From Dactylonectria macrodidyma (lineage: Eukaryota; Ascomycota; Sordariomycetes; Hypocreales; Nectriaceae): a stretch of 64,000 bases of DNA. A program made the translations under genes and the position numbers. Below, piece by piece: positions 20,152-31,854 of the stretch. How positions within the stretch are numbered: the first letter of the stretch is position 1; each line of letters begins with the position of its first letter. The notes below the pieces were generated by a model that saw only the letters and a program-made list of their open reading frames with translations, was not told the origin of the DNA and ran no database searches. The stretch lies in contig JAGMUV010000017.1 of the NCBI GenBank assembly GCA_020744425.1, positions 372,001 through 436,000 on the forward strand, given 5' to 3'.

Positions 20152-21618
20152 GATCCCAAACGAACCCAACCCCAAAGCTCAATCCGGCAGCTATCCTGGG
20201 GTGTCTAGTCGGAGAGAAATAAGTTGTGCAGTAGCGACAGCGGCCCAAATTTCTCGCAGGGCTGACGGAATGGCGCTTAATCAGCACGGGAAGCTCGGCG
20301 AATGCATCCAGACCGAGTGGATCGAAGGCTTTTCTTGCGCCCGGGAGCCCGTTGGAATTTCTCCACTACAGTGGGATGGAAGATGGATCTGGATATGGAC
20401 GATGGCCAGGGGCATAGGACAGAATCTGCATCACAAAATCTGCGTCATGGTTTTATGGTTTTGGCTGCTGATGGCCGGTACTGATAAGCGTGTTTCGGGA
20501 ATGATGCAGATAAGACGTTTCCGGGATCAGACACCCCGGATTAACTCTTTTTACGGGCCGACGAGTCTTAGCAACGGAGGCCTCGTAACCCTAGTCATCA
20601 ATGGGGTTTCATGTCTCGTTGCCTTGGTATCATTACGATAGTAGATCCTAAGCTTACCTCTTTGGGTTTTTACTTTCGGGGCCACCTATCGGGGCAGTGC
20701 TTCACCAGATGAGATGGCTAGTGAGAGCCTGGAAAGCTCAACTACCCTATACCTTCATCCGAGCATACAGAACAGAGGCTAGGCTTCTCATCGTCTTTGG
20801 CACATAAGCCCGGCAAAGTATAACCACACTTTTGAGGCCTTACGTTCTCCATTCTCATTCCCTCAAACACAGATTTGCCCCTTTGGGAGATCATGTCTCA
20901 CTCAGTTTCTCGGCATCCTGGTTGATCTCAACCATGTCTCGGCCCACAACCACGGGATGATCCCGGCAATTATCACAATGAGGTCCACTGCATGATCGGG
21001 TGAACGTGGGGCTGAATCGACTCTATTGGCAAGGCTCTGATCTCATGTCAGTGCGCTCATGGCGGTTCTAGGCTCCGTACGTTCCGCAGCCTTGTTACAT
21101 TATTGTCACGCGTGGCCTCGAGCAGCCAGATGTCGCATTCTAGATCCCCTCGTCTGGCTTAGACATGATCCCTACTCTATATGTAGTAAGATACAGCCAG
21201 ACATCAATCGCCGATAGATCCACTCGCAGCTCGTTCTTGCCTAAGTCATGGAGGATGACAATATTCTCGTTGATAACGAGCTGTGCCTGGATGGGTTCTT
21301 TTTTTCACCTCATCGGTAGCTTTATCGACGCAAACTGTGTCTTTTTTCTTTTCATTGTCATCATTGCTGAGCTTCAAAGGAATTCGTTAACAGTATGTTC
21401 GGTCATATACCCCTCTATTAAGAATAAATGCTTCAAAGGCAAGAAGAATACGTTTTCAGGCGTTGGATCCTACCAGAAGCTATAAATGTTTTACGATCCG
21501 ATTTTATATTATTCGGAAAACCTTCAACAACTTGTTGGGTGGCACGTACGGACTTGGGATGAAATGGCTCGTTGGGTAACTAGGTTGTGTACTCAGTGAT
21601 TCGTTAATGTACAGTGAT
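20152..21618. other. Intergenic region, nothing recognised
   Basis: Contains the promoter of the Vps62 gene on its left. An open frame at 20150-20641 (+) only shadows that gene's 5' region. The right half becomes AT-rich towards the transposon relic. No domain recognised. Confidence 0.4.
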
Positions 21619-21670
21619 TCAACCTATCAGAGTCTGAGAAGTCTCATTGCACCAGTTTAGCAGTCGAATT

Positions 21671-21704
21671 GCCTGTGGCGCCGTCGACGTGCCCCTGCAG
21701 GTGG
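21671..21704 (+). repeat. 34-bp breakpoint repeat, copy A
   Basis: Begins GCCTGTGGCGC and ends CCCTGCAGGTGG, containing GTCGAC and CTGCAG palindromes. A second copy with two C-to-T differences lies at 32455-32488. Here it abuts the point where the flavin-reductase fragment loses homology. Confidence 0.75.
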
Positions 21705-21909
21705 CAGACAGGATCTTCGGTAGGTCAAAGGAGACATTCTGGAACTGGTTGAAGGGAGCGAAGTTATTCTTGCCATCTCGGCTGGTGGTACTAATCCAAC
21801 CGATGGGTCGGGGGATGCAAAAGCTCTTGAATGGGCCATGCGGTTGACCCGAAGTCTCGCCCTTAAGAGGTTGATAAGAGATATCTGATCGGCTTATTTT
21901 GGCTGACAA
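21705..21909 (-). pseudogene. Truncated flavin-reductase-like (FMN split-barrel) gene fragment
   Basis: The minus strand encodes SYQPLKGETSGQPHGPFKSF, PRPIGWISTTSRDGKNNFAP and NQFQNVSFDLPKILSA, which are the N-terminal blocks of the flavin-reductase-like FMN-binding family. Homology then stops abruptly at the 34-bp repeat, so the remaining two thirds or more of the protein is missing. No ATG opens the frame; the first codons visible follow a TTG. This is a gene fragment, not a functional enzyme. Intact relatives are flavin-dependent reductases acting in the cytosol. Confidence 0.7.
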
Positions 21910-22229
21910 CTGACTCCAGACTCAGGATCGAAGTGCTCTTTGAATTGTCGAATCCACGAGCGAGCTGAACCAGAGGATGCCAAAGATGGAAAGAAGCGCA
22001 AGCCCACCTTCTATATATACTCATATTAATCGACTAGGAAGGAAGAATACCATTTTTCACGCTTTATTCGTATACGTAGAAGGTTTTATTGACCTCGTTT
22101 GGACAAATTCCTTGTCGGCGAGTGGGGGGCTGCGCAGATGTTCGCTAAACATGACACGTCCGGGCACTTGCATGGACTGCTCTGGTTGTAAGGCAATATG
22201 CAGTTGCCTTCCCTGGTCGATAATATGGC

Positions 22230-23760
22230 GGAATCCGAAGAGAAAGAATACCGTGACTAGGTGGTTCGGTATCTAGACTCGGTATTTTACGAATATTTAG
22301 ATCAGGAGGCTTGGAAAGCCGTTCGAAAGCAGAGAAAGCTAATTGACCTAGTCGAGGGAATTATGTACGACACTAAGGCTCTCGCAGCAGCCTTTGATAA
22401 GAAGTCTAATTACATTGCGTACTGTTACTAGATCTACTTACATCCCTATACCTATATTAGGTATTCCTTAATAGGACTTATCAGAAAGAGTGCAGATAAG
22501 CATACGGGGACGGCCTGTCGTTTTAAAGCGCCTTAGAAGATCGTCGAGAAACCGGATTCACGGAGGACGGCCTGCTTAAGATCCGGTGGAATCACCAGCT
22601 AGTCAACCGGTATAACAAAGCAATGGCAGTCGGCCTCCGTCATAACCACGGCATCTCGATGGTCTTGACTAAAACTAAGGGACTCGCTATGGTATTTTAC
22701 ATTACGAACTACGACAACGAAGAGCCGTCAGAGACGGTACAATTTCGGGAAGTGGCTAGATTTTATTATACCTGGATGCCTACGCCTATTGAGACCCAGT
22801 TCTGAGGGACGTATGCCTCTGACTATATGTCTATAATTACCCTAGAGCGTCGCTATGACTAAGATGAGGATAAAGCTCGTATTGCCCCGGGAGGTCCCTA
22901 AGAGTGCTACAAATAGATCTAAAACCTTTAGTAACCCCCTAAGTATGCAGTGCCGAGCTTTTAGGGATTTATTAGCGATGACTATATAGACGATTGCTAA
23001 GTGTGTTTTAAATGGTATGCTCTTTCGCTGCCCCATTTGCCCGCAAGCTAGCTCTGACATTTTGCGTAGAAACTCAGTTCTCTATCTAGCCTTATTTATA
23101 CTATTGGAAAACTTCCTCTCCAAGACGCACCCCATGTTACGAGCATATGGAAGAACTATACAGCTACTCTCTGTCCTTACCTAAGATTTTGTATTGTAAA
23201 TATCTCCCTCCTGAGGAAATTAGCTGAGGATGCTTATAAAGATGCGAAGCTCTAGGCCAGCCGGTTAGAAGGTGACGATATAGTGGATGTTAACTTCCCT
23301 CTAGATAACGGTGATTATAGCGACCAGCTAACTATAGCAGCGCATCACCAAGACTATATGGCTCTGCTCCAGACTCTTCGAAAGGCCGTACGAGACTCCG
23401 ACATAACCAGGGACTCCCCAGTCTTGCAAAGTCTGATCCGAGACCTTTGCCAGGAGAATCCGGCAGAAGAGGTCCGGCCTTTCATTCAACGTCCTCGAAT
23501 GTTTGTTAAGCAGGCCCCATAAGAGGATTCGCGGAGCTAGGACTTCTTGACGCCTCCAGTTATACGCTCAACAATCCGCAGAGCAAGGCACTTCAACTTA
23601 CGTGCCGGTTCTTGGAGAAGTATATTGCCAATCCTGACTCCGCCGGGTTACATCTTCAGTACGTCGGAAGCCCAGGCGGTACTAGAAAGTCTAGGATTGT
23701 CAATGCCTTGCGAGATGTATTCACTAGTATAGGTCAGCTATATTATATCTAGGCTACCGG
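22230..23760 (+). mobile_element. Degenerate Helitron (Helitron_like_N / Rep-helicase relic)
   Basis: Conceptual translation on the plus strand, interrupted by many stops, gives blocks typical of fungal Helitron transposases: AWKAVRKQRKLIDLVEGIMY, AAAFDKKSNYIAYC, RKSADKHTGTACRF, and NRYNKAMAVGLRHNHGISMV followed by LTKTKGLAMVFYITNY (near 22600-22713). Further downstream AHHQDYMALLQTLRKAVRDS continues the N-terminal region. The helicase half is not recognisable, so the copy is truncated as well as broken by numerous TAG/TAA codons. Codon use and TA-richness differ from the host genes, consistent with repeat-induced or neutral decay. Ends were not defined; no 5'-TC or 3' hairpin-CTRR terminus was located. 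Confidence 0.75.
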
Positions 23761-25457
23761 CACATCAGGTAGTGCGGCTGCTCAGATCGGTGGAACGACA
23801 CTCCACCCCAATGTTCTCAGAAGCGAAAAAATGGAAGTAGAAGCAGAAGTTAGCTCTCGTGATTGACGAACTAAGCATACTCGGGGGAACCACTCTATTC
23901 AATCCAATTTCCGCCCCTAGGCCCTCCGTGACTGTTCTGACAAGCCGTTTGGAGGTATTCCTGTTGTTCTACCTAGGGCTTCGTCGCCACCTACCTGGAA
24001 GACAGTGCAGCCCACCAGCATTCCTGGCTACCAACCTCAGCCAGCCAGCTCTGCAAGTTGGTCAATTAGAGCGTCAAGTGTGTATAGGTTCAATTCATAG
24101 AAAATAAATTCTGCCATTCTAGGGATGATCCCAGGTGAAATAAAATCCACGTATCCATCCATACGGGCCGATATCGAGGCATCAAAGGAGCAAAACGTGG
24201 TCCGTTGGAGAGGAATTCTAAGTGTAGACGTGGTCATAAATACAAGAAACCTCCGAGCTTCAGCCGTCTCGTGGCTGTCGCTGTGTGTGTGGACACGCGG
24301 TGCTCAACCAACGCCGTCGACTTGAGCAGCGCCGTGACGAGTGACAAGCAGAGCCGCGATAATGAATAGTTGAATATCCAATCCCCGAGTTTTTTTTTTG
24401 AAAGACAGTTTATTTACACAGTGCCGTCGATCCACAAGGCTCTAGGAAGAAGACGCGGGATTTGTGCTGACAACGCCACAACAGTACATTCCGGGGATTA
24501 CGGCGAAAAGGCGTACTTCGTAGTTTGCTCTTTTGCCACAGCCAATGGCGCGACCTCCTTCAGGTTGAGCCAGGCATCCTCGCAGGTCTTGGCCCAGGGC
24601 TGAAGACGTAATCAATTTTATCATGTGGCGTATTGCTGTTCTTGATTGGCTTCTCTGTCACGTCATGGTGGTTGCGTAATTTGAAGGGATGTTTTGAACG
24701 CGTCGCTTGCATTTTCGTCTACCACTTCCAGCAACGCATCACTGAACCTCACAGCATCTTCTTTTGTTCGGTCATTTTATAGGTCGACGTTTCTTGGATC
24801 ATTGTCCGGAGCAACATCTAGATTAGTGACTTGTTGCCGCTTACCGCGCTCTCTATGGCCTGCCATCCCTCGACCGCATTGCCACGATCGTTGTCACCGC
24901 CATCTGTTCCGCGCCAGCGTTGTTTGGCGTTCCGGCCTGCACATTTTGTAGAGTATTAACGTGGGGGCTCGCTACTTTCCCCAGTACATTTTCCATGGCG
25001 ACCTGAAGCGCTTAGATGACCAATAGCTGGGGTGTCTAGACTTAAAAGAGATAAATAGGGAGTTTTGTCACAGTCCCCCTAATCACCAGCCGTAGCTGAC
25101 GCTTTGCGGACCAATCTTAGGATCAATTGGTAGGTGGCTTGCTCCACAATGCCAACTAGTTCGGTATTTATAGATATTGGCGGCCCCTCGCTTAGAATGT
25201 TGCTCCGGAAAAGAGACAGCGCTTGAACCACCACCTACTTGCCCCCAAGCCAAAGCTGCATGGATCCATTTCTTTTATGTCCCGGCCTTTAATTTTCTGT
25301 CTTGTACTTTTTGACCATCTGACTTCGCGAGGCGAGCCGTCCTCGAGAGACTTTCCGACATCCACCGATACTATTTGCCTCTGGGTATCAGTACCATCTC
25401 AGACTCCGTTAGCTACTTGCCTCGTTTCTCCCAATTTTTTTCTCTCCCAAGGAAGAT
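23761..25457. other. Transposon-flanking intergenic region
   Basis: No intact gene. Short frames such as 66 codons at 24037-24237 (-) and 85 codons at 24694-24951 (+) show no family motif. A 10-bp T run occurs near 24391. The right end carries the promoter of the NLR-like gene. Confidence 0.4.
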
Positions 25458-28400
25458 ATGTCCGTATATACTTTTGATCTGGGCTGGCCCCAAGTCATCG
25501 GTGTATGCATCATCATCGGCTATTTCTATTGGCGTCAATCGAAGGACAAGCCTGCTGCACCTGTACCCAAGCGGCGGCACATTACCCTACGAATCGAAGA
25601 CATTCCTCCTGGTACAGAATCGAAAGAATTTGAAGACATTATCCGCTCGATGCTCGAAAATGATGCAGCTCTAACGGACATCAAAATGGAGTTCCACTTC
25701 CTTATCCCCAGAAGCAATAAGCGATCCTGTGCTACGGCTACTTTCTACACCTTCATGTCTCCCAAAGCCTTGATTTTGAAGCTGGATCAGGCGGCTGAGT
25801 CTTATTCCTACAAGTTCAAGTTTGATCACAAGTTCCACGGCATCACTCCAGTTTATCAGGACACTGGAAACGTAGATGTTGAGTACGTGTTCTCCTCCTC
25901 TTAGACCAACTAATTCATGGCTCTGATTGCGAACGCATATGATATAGCATAATTGCCGTTCCCGGCCTTGGCAGCCATGCTGTTGGCACCTGGAAGGACC
26001 CCGGTAGTAACACGGTTTGGCTTCGCGACTTCCTCCCCGACGAAGTTCGTGGCATCCGTGTATCGCTCTACGGATACGATACCTCTCTTTTGAACAGCGA
26101 GTCCAAGGATTCTATTGAAGACTTGGGAACACGCTTCCTCGAAGTCCTCAAAGATTTTCGCAGGAACACCGTGCGTCGAGAAAAAGTCTCTAAGGGCTCC
26201 AGTTCATAGCTCACATGACCGCAGGAAAACCCACGCCCAATCATTTTCATCGGTCACAGCTTGGGAGGCTTGCTGATCAAAGAAGTAAGGCACCTCAAGG
26301 ACTAAGCCCTTATTTTGTTTGACTGACACTTCCAAACCACAGGCGCTCGTTGAGGCATGGAAGAAACTTGATAACCCTCAGAACAAGGCTGTGCGTGAAT
26401 CTTGCTCCGCACTGCTTCTCTTTGGTGTTCCCAATCTTGGGCTGCGACAAGAACAGCTGCGTAGCATCGTCAAGGGTCGACCGAATGAAAGCCTCATATC
26501 GGATCTGGTGGTCGACAATGATTCCGAACCGTCTCCTTTTCTAAGGAGAATTTCCGCCAATTTCTCCGAGTGCTGCAAGGGCAAATACAAAGTCCTCTCT
26601 TTTTACGAGCGCGAAAAGAGCCCGACTGTCGAGGTAAAATACTACCGAAAAATAGACATCCAAGGGCATTAATAACAAATAATCATATTTCAGAGACGTC
26701 CAGATGGGTCCTTGGCTGCAACCGGCCAGAAGGTGCTTCTTGTCACGGAAAGGTCGGCAACGAGTACAGGCCTGACAGCAATGGCCGACGAAAACAATAT
26801 CTCTCTCTCCACAGACCACGCGGGGCTTGTGAAGTACGGCAGCAGAAATCAGGTGGAATACTGCATCGTGCGGGCAAACCTCCTCTCTCTGGTTTCGGAG
26901 GCAAAAGAGTACGCGGACACATGTATGTAGTTTCTCAAACGTAGAACTCACGAAGACACATTCTAATATCTGTGCTATTTGTCAGCAGCACCAGTGATGG
27001 CGTTCACCGTGCCCTTTCCAAGAGATGAAAAGTTTGTCGGCAGAGACAATATCCTGAAAGAACTCGATGATCGCCTGGGGGAAACGGACCAGCGTTTGGC
27101 CCTCACAGGCTTAGGAGGTGTTGGGTAAGCATTCCAATCACTCTCCTGTGCTGCATCAGCATGAAGCTAAACTGTTGTAGCAAATCTCAGATCGCCATTG
27201 AGTACGCACACAGGACTCGAATAAATGAGCCACAAACTTCGATTTTTTGGGTCGACGCCGACGATGTGATCAGATTTGTGAAGGGCTACAGAGAAATCGC
27301 TGAACTCATGCGTATTCCGGGGAGGGATGATCCAAAGCTTGACATCCTGGATCTGGTCCGTCGATGGCTCTGCGATGAGAACAATGGCCGTTGGCTTATG
27401 GTTCTCGACAATGCTGATGACATTCAAACATTCTACGCGACAACCCCCGACGACCCTACTGCAACACCTCTAGAAAAATTCATTCCCAGGTCTCCAAATG
27501 GGTCGATCCTCCTCACGTCACGAAATGAGACAGTAGCAAGGAATCTGGTTGAAAATAAAACCCGAATTATCGAAGTTGAGCCGATGACCAAGCCGGATGC
27601 ACTAAGATTGTTTGAGGCCATGGTCGCAACAGACTTATTCTTGGAAACCGATGCAAAAGAACGCAAAGAACTTGTCGAGGCCTTGGAGGGTATCCCTTTA
27701 GCAATTTCTCATGCTTCTGCCTACATCGACGCTCAACGAATTACTCTGGCAGACTATCTTGAGCTGTTCCGAGAGACGGAGGATAATCAAGTCCTACTTC
27801 TAAGTAACGAGGACATAAAGAATAGTCGACGAGATCCCAGTTCACAGCACACAGTCATTACAACTTGGCAGATCTCCTTCAAGAAGATTCAGGATACCAA
27901 GCCAGAAGCCACCAATCTACTTGCCCTTATGAGCATGTTTCATGGGCAAGAGATTCCAAGGGACTTGGTTACCCACCACATGGGTAAAGTGGCTTCCATT
28001 AATGCTTTGGCAACTTTAATGCACTTTTCTCTTATCAAGGAGCATCAAAGACAGGACCGTCAAAAGAAGGTTTCGTATGACATGCACGGATTAGTGCAAC
28101 TGTCGACAAGGAATTGGCTCCAGCAGCATCATGAGCTAGGCCGGTGGAGAAAAGAGTCATTGAGTGTCATGGCAAAGGCTTTTCCAAGCGGGCACTACAC
28201 TACGTGGAAAGACTGTGAAGACTTGCTTCCCCACGCGAAGGCCGTAGTGAACTACGCACCAGATCAGCAGGATCGAGACGAACTGTTACAGCGGGCAAAG
28301 GTGGCCAACAACGCTGGTCGCTACTTGTGCCTCAGAGGTCAGTTCTCAGCAGCAGAGAGTATGAGTCAAGTCGCACGAGATGCAAGAGAGGAAGTACTAG

Positions 28401-29269
28401 GCGAGGAAGATCGAGAAACACTGGAAAGTACCAACAATCTAGCGCTAGCTCAGCGGGGTTTGGCCCTCTACGATAAGGCTATGGGTTCACTCCGGCACAT
28501 ACTGGAGATGACGCAAAAGATGCCTGGGCAAGAGAATGCGGTGATTTGGTCGAGCATTAACATCATGGCGACTTTGCTTCAGGATAAAGGAAAATACGCC
28601 GAGGCTGAAGACATGTACCAAAGAGCCTTAGAGGGTAGACAGGAATTCTTGGGAGAGGAGCATGTGGATACACTGGAGAGCATGGACTATCTGGGGTTGA
28701 CACTACGCCTCCAGAAGAAGACGGAAAAGGCAGAAGAAATGCACCGAAAAGCGCTGGCAGGAAGGCAAAAGACGCTTGGGAAGGACCATAAAGACACGCT
28801 TTCAAGTCTCAACAACTTATCATTGGCTTTATGGCGCCAGGGAAAGCACGAAGACGCAGAATCGCTCCTTCAGAGAGCCTTGGATGGGAGAACGATGGTT
28901 CTCGGTGAGGACCATCCGGATACCCTGACAACTGTGGACAACGTTGGATTGATACAACAAAGCCAGCACCATTACGAGGAGGCAGAGGCAGCACACCGAA
29001 AAGCGCTGGCTGGAAGAAAAACGGTCCTCGGTGAAAAGCATCCAGTTACTCTAACGAGTGCCCATAACCTGGCAATGGTGCTGCGTCGCCAATCCAAGTA
29101 TGGTGAAGCAGAGGCGATATTCCGACAGGTACTTCAGGGGGAAGTGGACACACTTGGAGAGGAGCATCCCGAGGTGAAGATTACGTTTTTAAACTTAGCC
29201 AGGGTACTCAAAGAGCAAGGTAAGCTTGAGGAGGCAGAGTCTATGGAAAGGCGAGCAAAGGGAGAGTGA
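25458..29269 (+). CDS. NLR-like protein: alpha/beta-hydrolase, NB-ARC ATPase and TPR repeats
   Basis: Seven exons: 25458-25882, 25948-26170, 26225-26284, 26343-26633, 26694-26922, 26986-27124, 27181-29269, giving 1151 residues. Residues 5-22 look like a hydrophobic anchor. A lipase-like domain follows (IIAVPGLGSHAVGTWKDP, then FIGHSLGGLLIKE with nucleophile Ser228). The NB-ARC part has TGLGGVGKSQIAIEYA (P-loop Lys457), WLMVLDNADD (Walker B near 532), EGIPLAISHASAYI and an MHD-like YDMHGLVQLSTRNWL near 755. From about 855 to the end run kinesin-light-chain-type TPRs built on LGEEHPDTL...NNLALALRRQGK...EAE. In fungi such proteins act as cytosolic STAND sensors, several in nonself recognition or heterokaryon incompatibility; the ligand here is unknown. 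No frameshift was found. Confidence 0.88.
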
Positions 29270-29678
29270 GAATAGCTGTTCTAAGAGGATTATTCGAGTA
29301 GATGTACTAAATTAAGAGCGAATAACCTGGCCAGAGTCACACCACATCTGCAGACAATTTCAAGGCAGTAGGGCACAAGGTGAGCCAGAAGGAAAGCTCT
29401 GGAAGACTCATTTCAGTGCGTATAAAGTGCTAAGCTTGAAGGACCAAGCCAGAGTTACAGCGCAAGTGTGGACGGCTTCACGGCAGGTGATTGAGCTTTG
29501 TGTTGGACACAAATGTGAAATGATTCATTCTGAAAACAAGCACGGGAATAGCACATCGGTAAAGACAGTCTCTCAAATCTTCCTTCTAAGCAAATGACTC
29601 TTGGTGCCCCGACCCGTTGACGGCTGTGAAGAAGTAGCGTGCCGGAGAGTGCTGGCATGGATTCTCGGGCTTGCCAGC
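29270..29678. other. Short convergent intergenic region
   Basis: Between the 3' ends of the NLR-like gene (+) and the small basic protein gene (-). It includes short segments resembling TPR coding sequence near 29330-29410 (words such as AGGGCACAAGGTGAG), possibly the decayed tail of a longer repeat array. Nothing else seen. Confidence 0.3.
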
Positions 29679-29891
29679 TCAAGACTGATATTGACTCTCG
29701 GTCATCTTAGAGCCACCACCGTCGCTAGCCGTGCGAGTACCAGCGGGAGCGGCCTTGGACCCGTTGTTCTGTTGGCGGCCTCCAAATGCACCTCCTCTAC
29801 GGCGGCCAACCGGCTGGGCTCTGCCTGAGTTGTTGCCGACGTTGTTGGCCCTGGCGTTTTCGTTAATTGGCGAGAGAGTGTTGTTGGGCAT
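29679..29891 (-). CDS. Small basic Gly/Asn-rich hypothetical protein (70 aa)
   Basis: The frame starts at 29891 (MPNNTLSPINENARANNVGN) and ends at 29679. The composition is Asn/Gly/Arg-rich with an RRRGGAFGGR segment, suggesting a disordered, possibly nucleic-acid-binding protein. Upstream on the minus strand a good donor (GTAAGT near 29998) and acceptor (GCGCAG just before the start) outline a 5'-UTR intron, which argues for a real transcript. I do not recognise the family. The start is the first ATG after the acceptor. Confidence 0.5.
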   Translation of the reverse strand: MPNNTLSPINENARANNVGNNSGRAQPVGRRRGGAFGGRQQNNGSKAAPAGTRTASDGGGSKMTESQYQS

Positions 29892-30792
29892 TTTGGCGGA
29901 GTTCTGCGCAAGCCACAAGTTAGTAGGTGGGTTTCATGTATGCCAGAAGAGAAAGGGGGATAATGAAGGGGAAAAGAAGCAGAATGGCCGACTTACGTTT
30001 GTCGCTGTTAGGTGATGAGTTGTCGAGGTGGAGATGGATGTTGTTGGAATGTAGGAGCAGGAAGGAATGAGGGCATCAGGCCCTTATATAGAGGATTCTC
30101 AACCGACGAGACCGCCGGCGACTAAATCTCACTGCTGTCTTAACCGCCTGGCTTGAACTTGGCGACCATGTTGCGTCTGCGAAGCGCCGAGGAAGGGCAA
30201 ATTGGCAGCCGATTTCAGATGACGACCCTCCCTCAAACACCCTCAACAAGCCCATCCGCACGACCTTTTTTTTTAGATTAAAGCGAGAGCTGGACTGAGA
30301 CAAGCCCCAAATAGAATCAACAGATAGTCAAGGTAGCCGCCGGCAAACGATCATTGATGAGTCAAAAAAGCCGTCGCGTCGTGTAAAGATTCGGTTCAGG
30401 GCCGTATCAATCAGGCTGGCTTTGACGCTGAGAGGTGCTCTTGTGGGCCATGGCTTAAGCCACAGTTTCGGTATCACTGTCAAGAATTGACAGGGAAACC
30501 AAGACATTTGTCACGGGATATCTTTTAATAGCCAGCTGCAGACAGACAGTGTTCAGCTGAAAATGCTAAGCGCTTAGCCAGCGCATCAGAAATGCACATT
30601 GGCTACAGTGGGGGGCAATCGTAACAACCGGCCAATCTGGCTAGTACGGAGCAAGGGCTCGGACTTCTTACCCCCACTGTATAGGCCCAGTGAGTAGCCA
30701 TTTCTCTTTAAGATACCACTTGCTCCCGGTGCCCCTGACGACATGTTGGACGGAGCCCAGTTTCTCAATCATTGCGTCTAAATATCGTCTTC
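29892..30792. other. Intergenic and 5'-UTR region
   Basis: Holds the likely 5'-UTR intron (about 29903-29998) and promoter of the small basic protein, then the promoter of the DUF6601-like gene. Contains an 11-bp T run near 30266. No other gene seen. Confidence 0.4.
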
Positions 30793-31734
30793 ATGATACG
30801 TCTACCGTTCGAGAAAAATTGCCAACTAGAGGATAGCCTAGATGGGTTAGGAAATCATCCCCAAGATGAGGACCTGCGTCTACCAGGTCATCCTCGCATC
30901 TTCATGACCCACGCGGATACGATCCGGAGCCACCTCAAGCAAGAACATCTCCTCAAAGACCTTGAACGGCTTTCAGGTTACCTTTGGATGATGTCCAAGC
31001 AGGATAGTAGGAGTATCTCGCCTTTGCATCGACAAGGAGTGAAGCGCCGCACTATTGTCTTGACAGAGGACCCACGGCTTCACCTCATCTGGTATCACGA
31101 TCACATCTTCATCAAGCCTCTCCCCAAGTACCTTCTGTCATACAACTTCTGGCAAGCATATCTCTCCGCGGATGATGCCACACTGGACGGAGGTGAAAGC
31201 CTCCGAAAGGCCATCTTAGGGTACCTGAGAACATACGCCCATCTCGTCAGGTACGAGTCGGATTTCCGAATAGCCATTCGCGAGGATCTGAAATTGATCC
31301 CCGAGGGTGTTTCATTCAAGGAGTTTTGTGATTTTATAATCGCATTCGAGTATTTGCCGGACAGTGAAGTTGCTGGACGCTACGCATTTGGAGAGATTCG
31401 TCTGTCAAGACTCAATTTCTATGCGATGATCTTCCTCAGAAAGCAGAATTTTCACCGAGTTCACGGACAGTACAGCGATTACTTTGGTATATACTTTGCC
31501 CCACTGTTGTTTCTGTTTGGTACCCTTTCGGTCCTTACGAGTGCGATGCAGTTGACGATGGCCGTGGAGGTAGTCGACCCAATTTGGAAAGACAACGGGT
31601 TTTGGGATGCTTGTCGCTGGGTCGGCACCATCGTGATGGGCATCGTGTCAGTATTGGCATCGTGGTTGATCGCCCTATTCTTACATAAATTCACGAAGGA
31701 GTGGGTGATTGCGATTCGGCATCAGTGGTTCTAG
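30793..31734 (+). CDS. DUF6601-like membrane protein
   Basis: One exon of 313 residues from the first in-frame ATG at 30793. The body has the blocks LTEDPRLHLIWYHDHIFIKP, PKYLLSYNFWQAYL, GYLRTYAHLVRYESDFRIA and RYAFGEIRLSRLNFYA, which I associate with the fungal family DUF6601, of unknown function. Two transmembrane helices lie near the C-terminus (FAPLLFLFGTLSVLTSAMQL and GTIVMGIVSVLASWLIALFL) with a short basic tail. The first about 240 residues are therefore likely cytosolic. The length is normal for the family as I remember it. No biochemical role can be given. Confidence 0.75.
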   Translation: MIRLPFEKNCQLEDSLDGLGNHPQDEDLRLPGHPRIFMTHADTIRSHLKQEHLLKDLERLSGYLWMMSKQDSRSISPLHRQGVKRRTIVLTEDPRLHLIWYHDHIFIKPLPKYLLSYNFWQAYLSADDATLDGGESLRKAILGYLRTYAHLVRYESDFRIAIREDLKLIPEGVSFKEFCDFIIAFEYLPDSEVAGRYAFGEIRLSRLNFYAMIFLRKQNFHRVHGQYSDYFGIYFAPLLFLFGTLSVLTSAMQLTMAVEVVDPIWKDNGFWDACRWVGTIVMGIVSVLASWLIALFLHKFTKEWVIAIRHQWF

Positions 31735-31854
31735 ATGGAAGAGAAGTTGAAGGCAAAATGGATAAGGAGGCGATTATTAGAAAATTACAATGGCCTGGCT
31801 TTTTTCTGGTCATATCTACGCAGCTCATCAGATAAAGGAGAAATTTTCTCTTCC

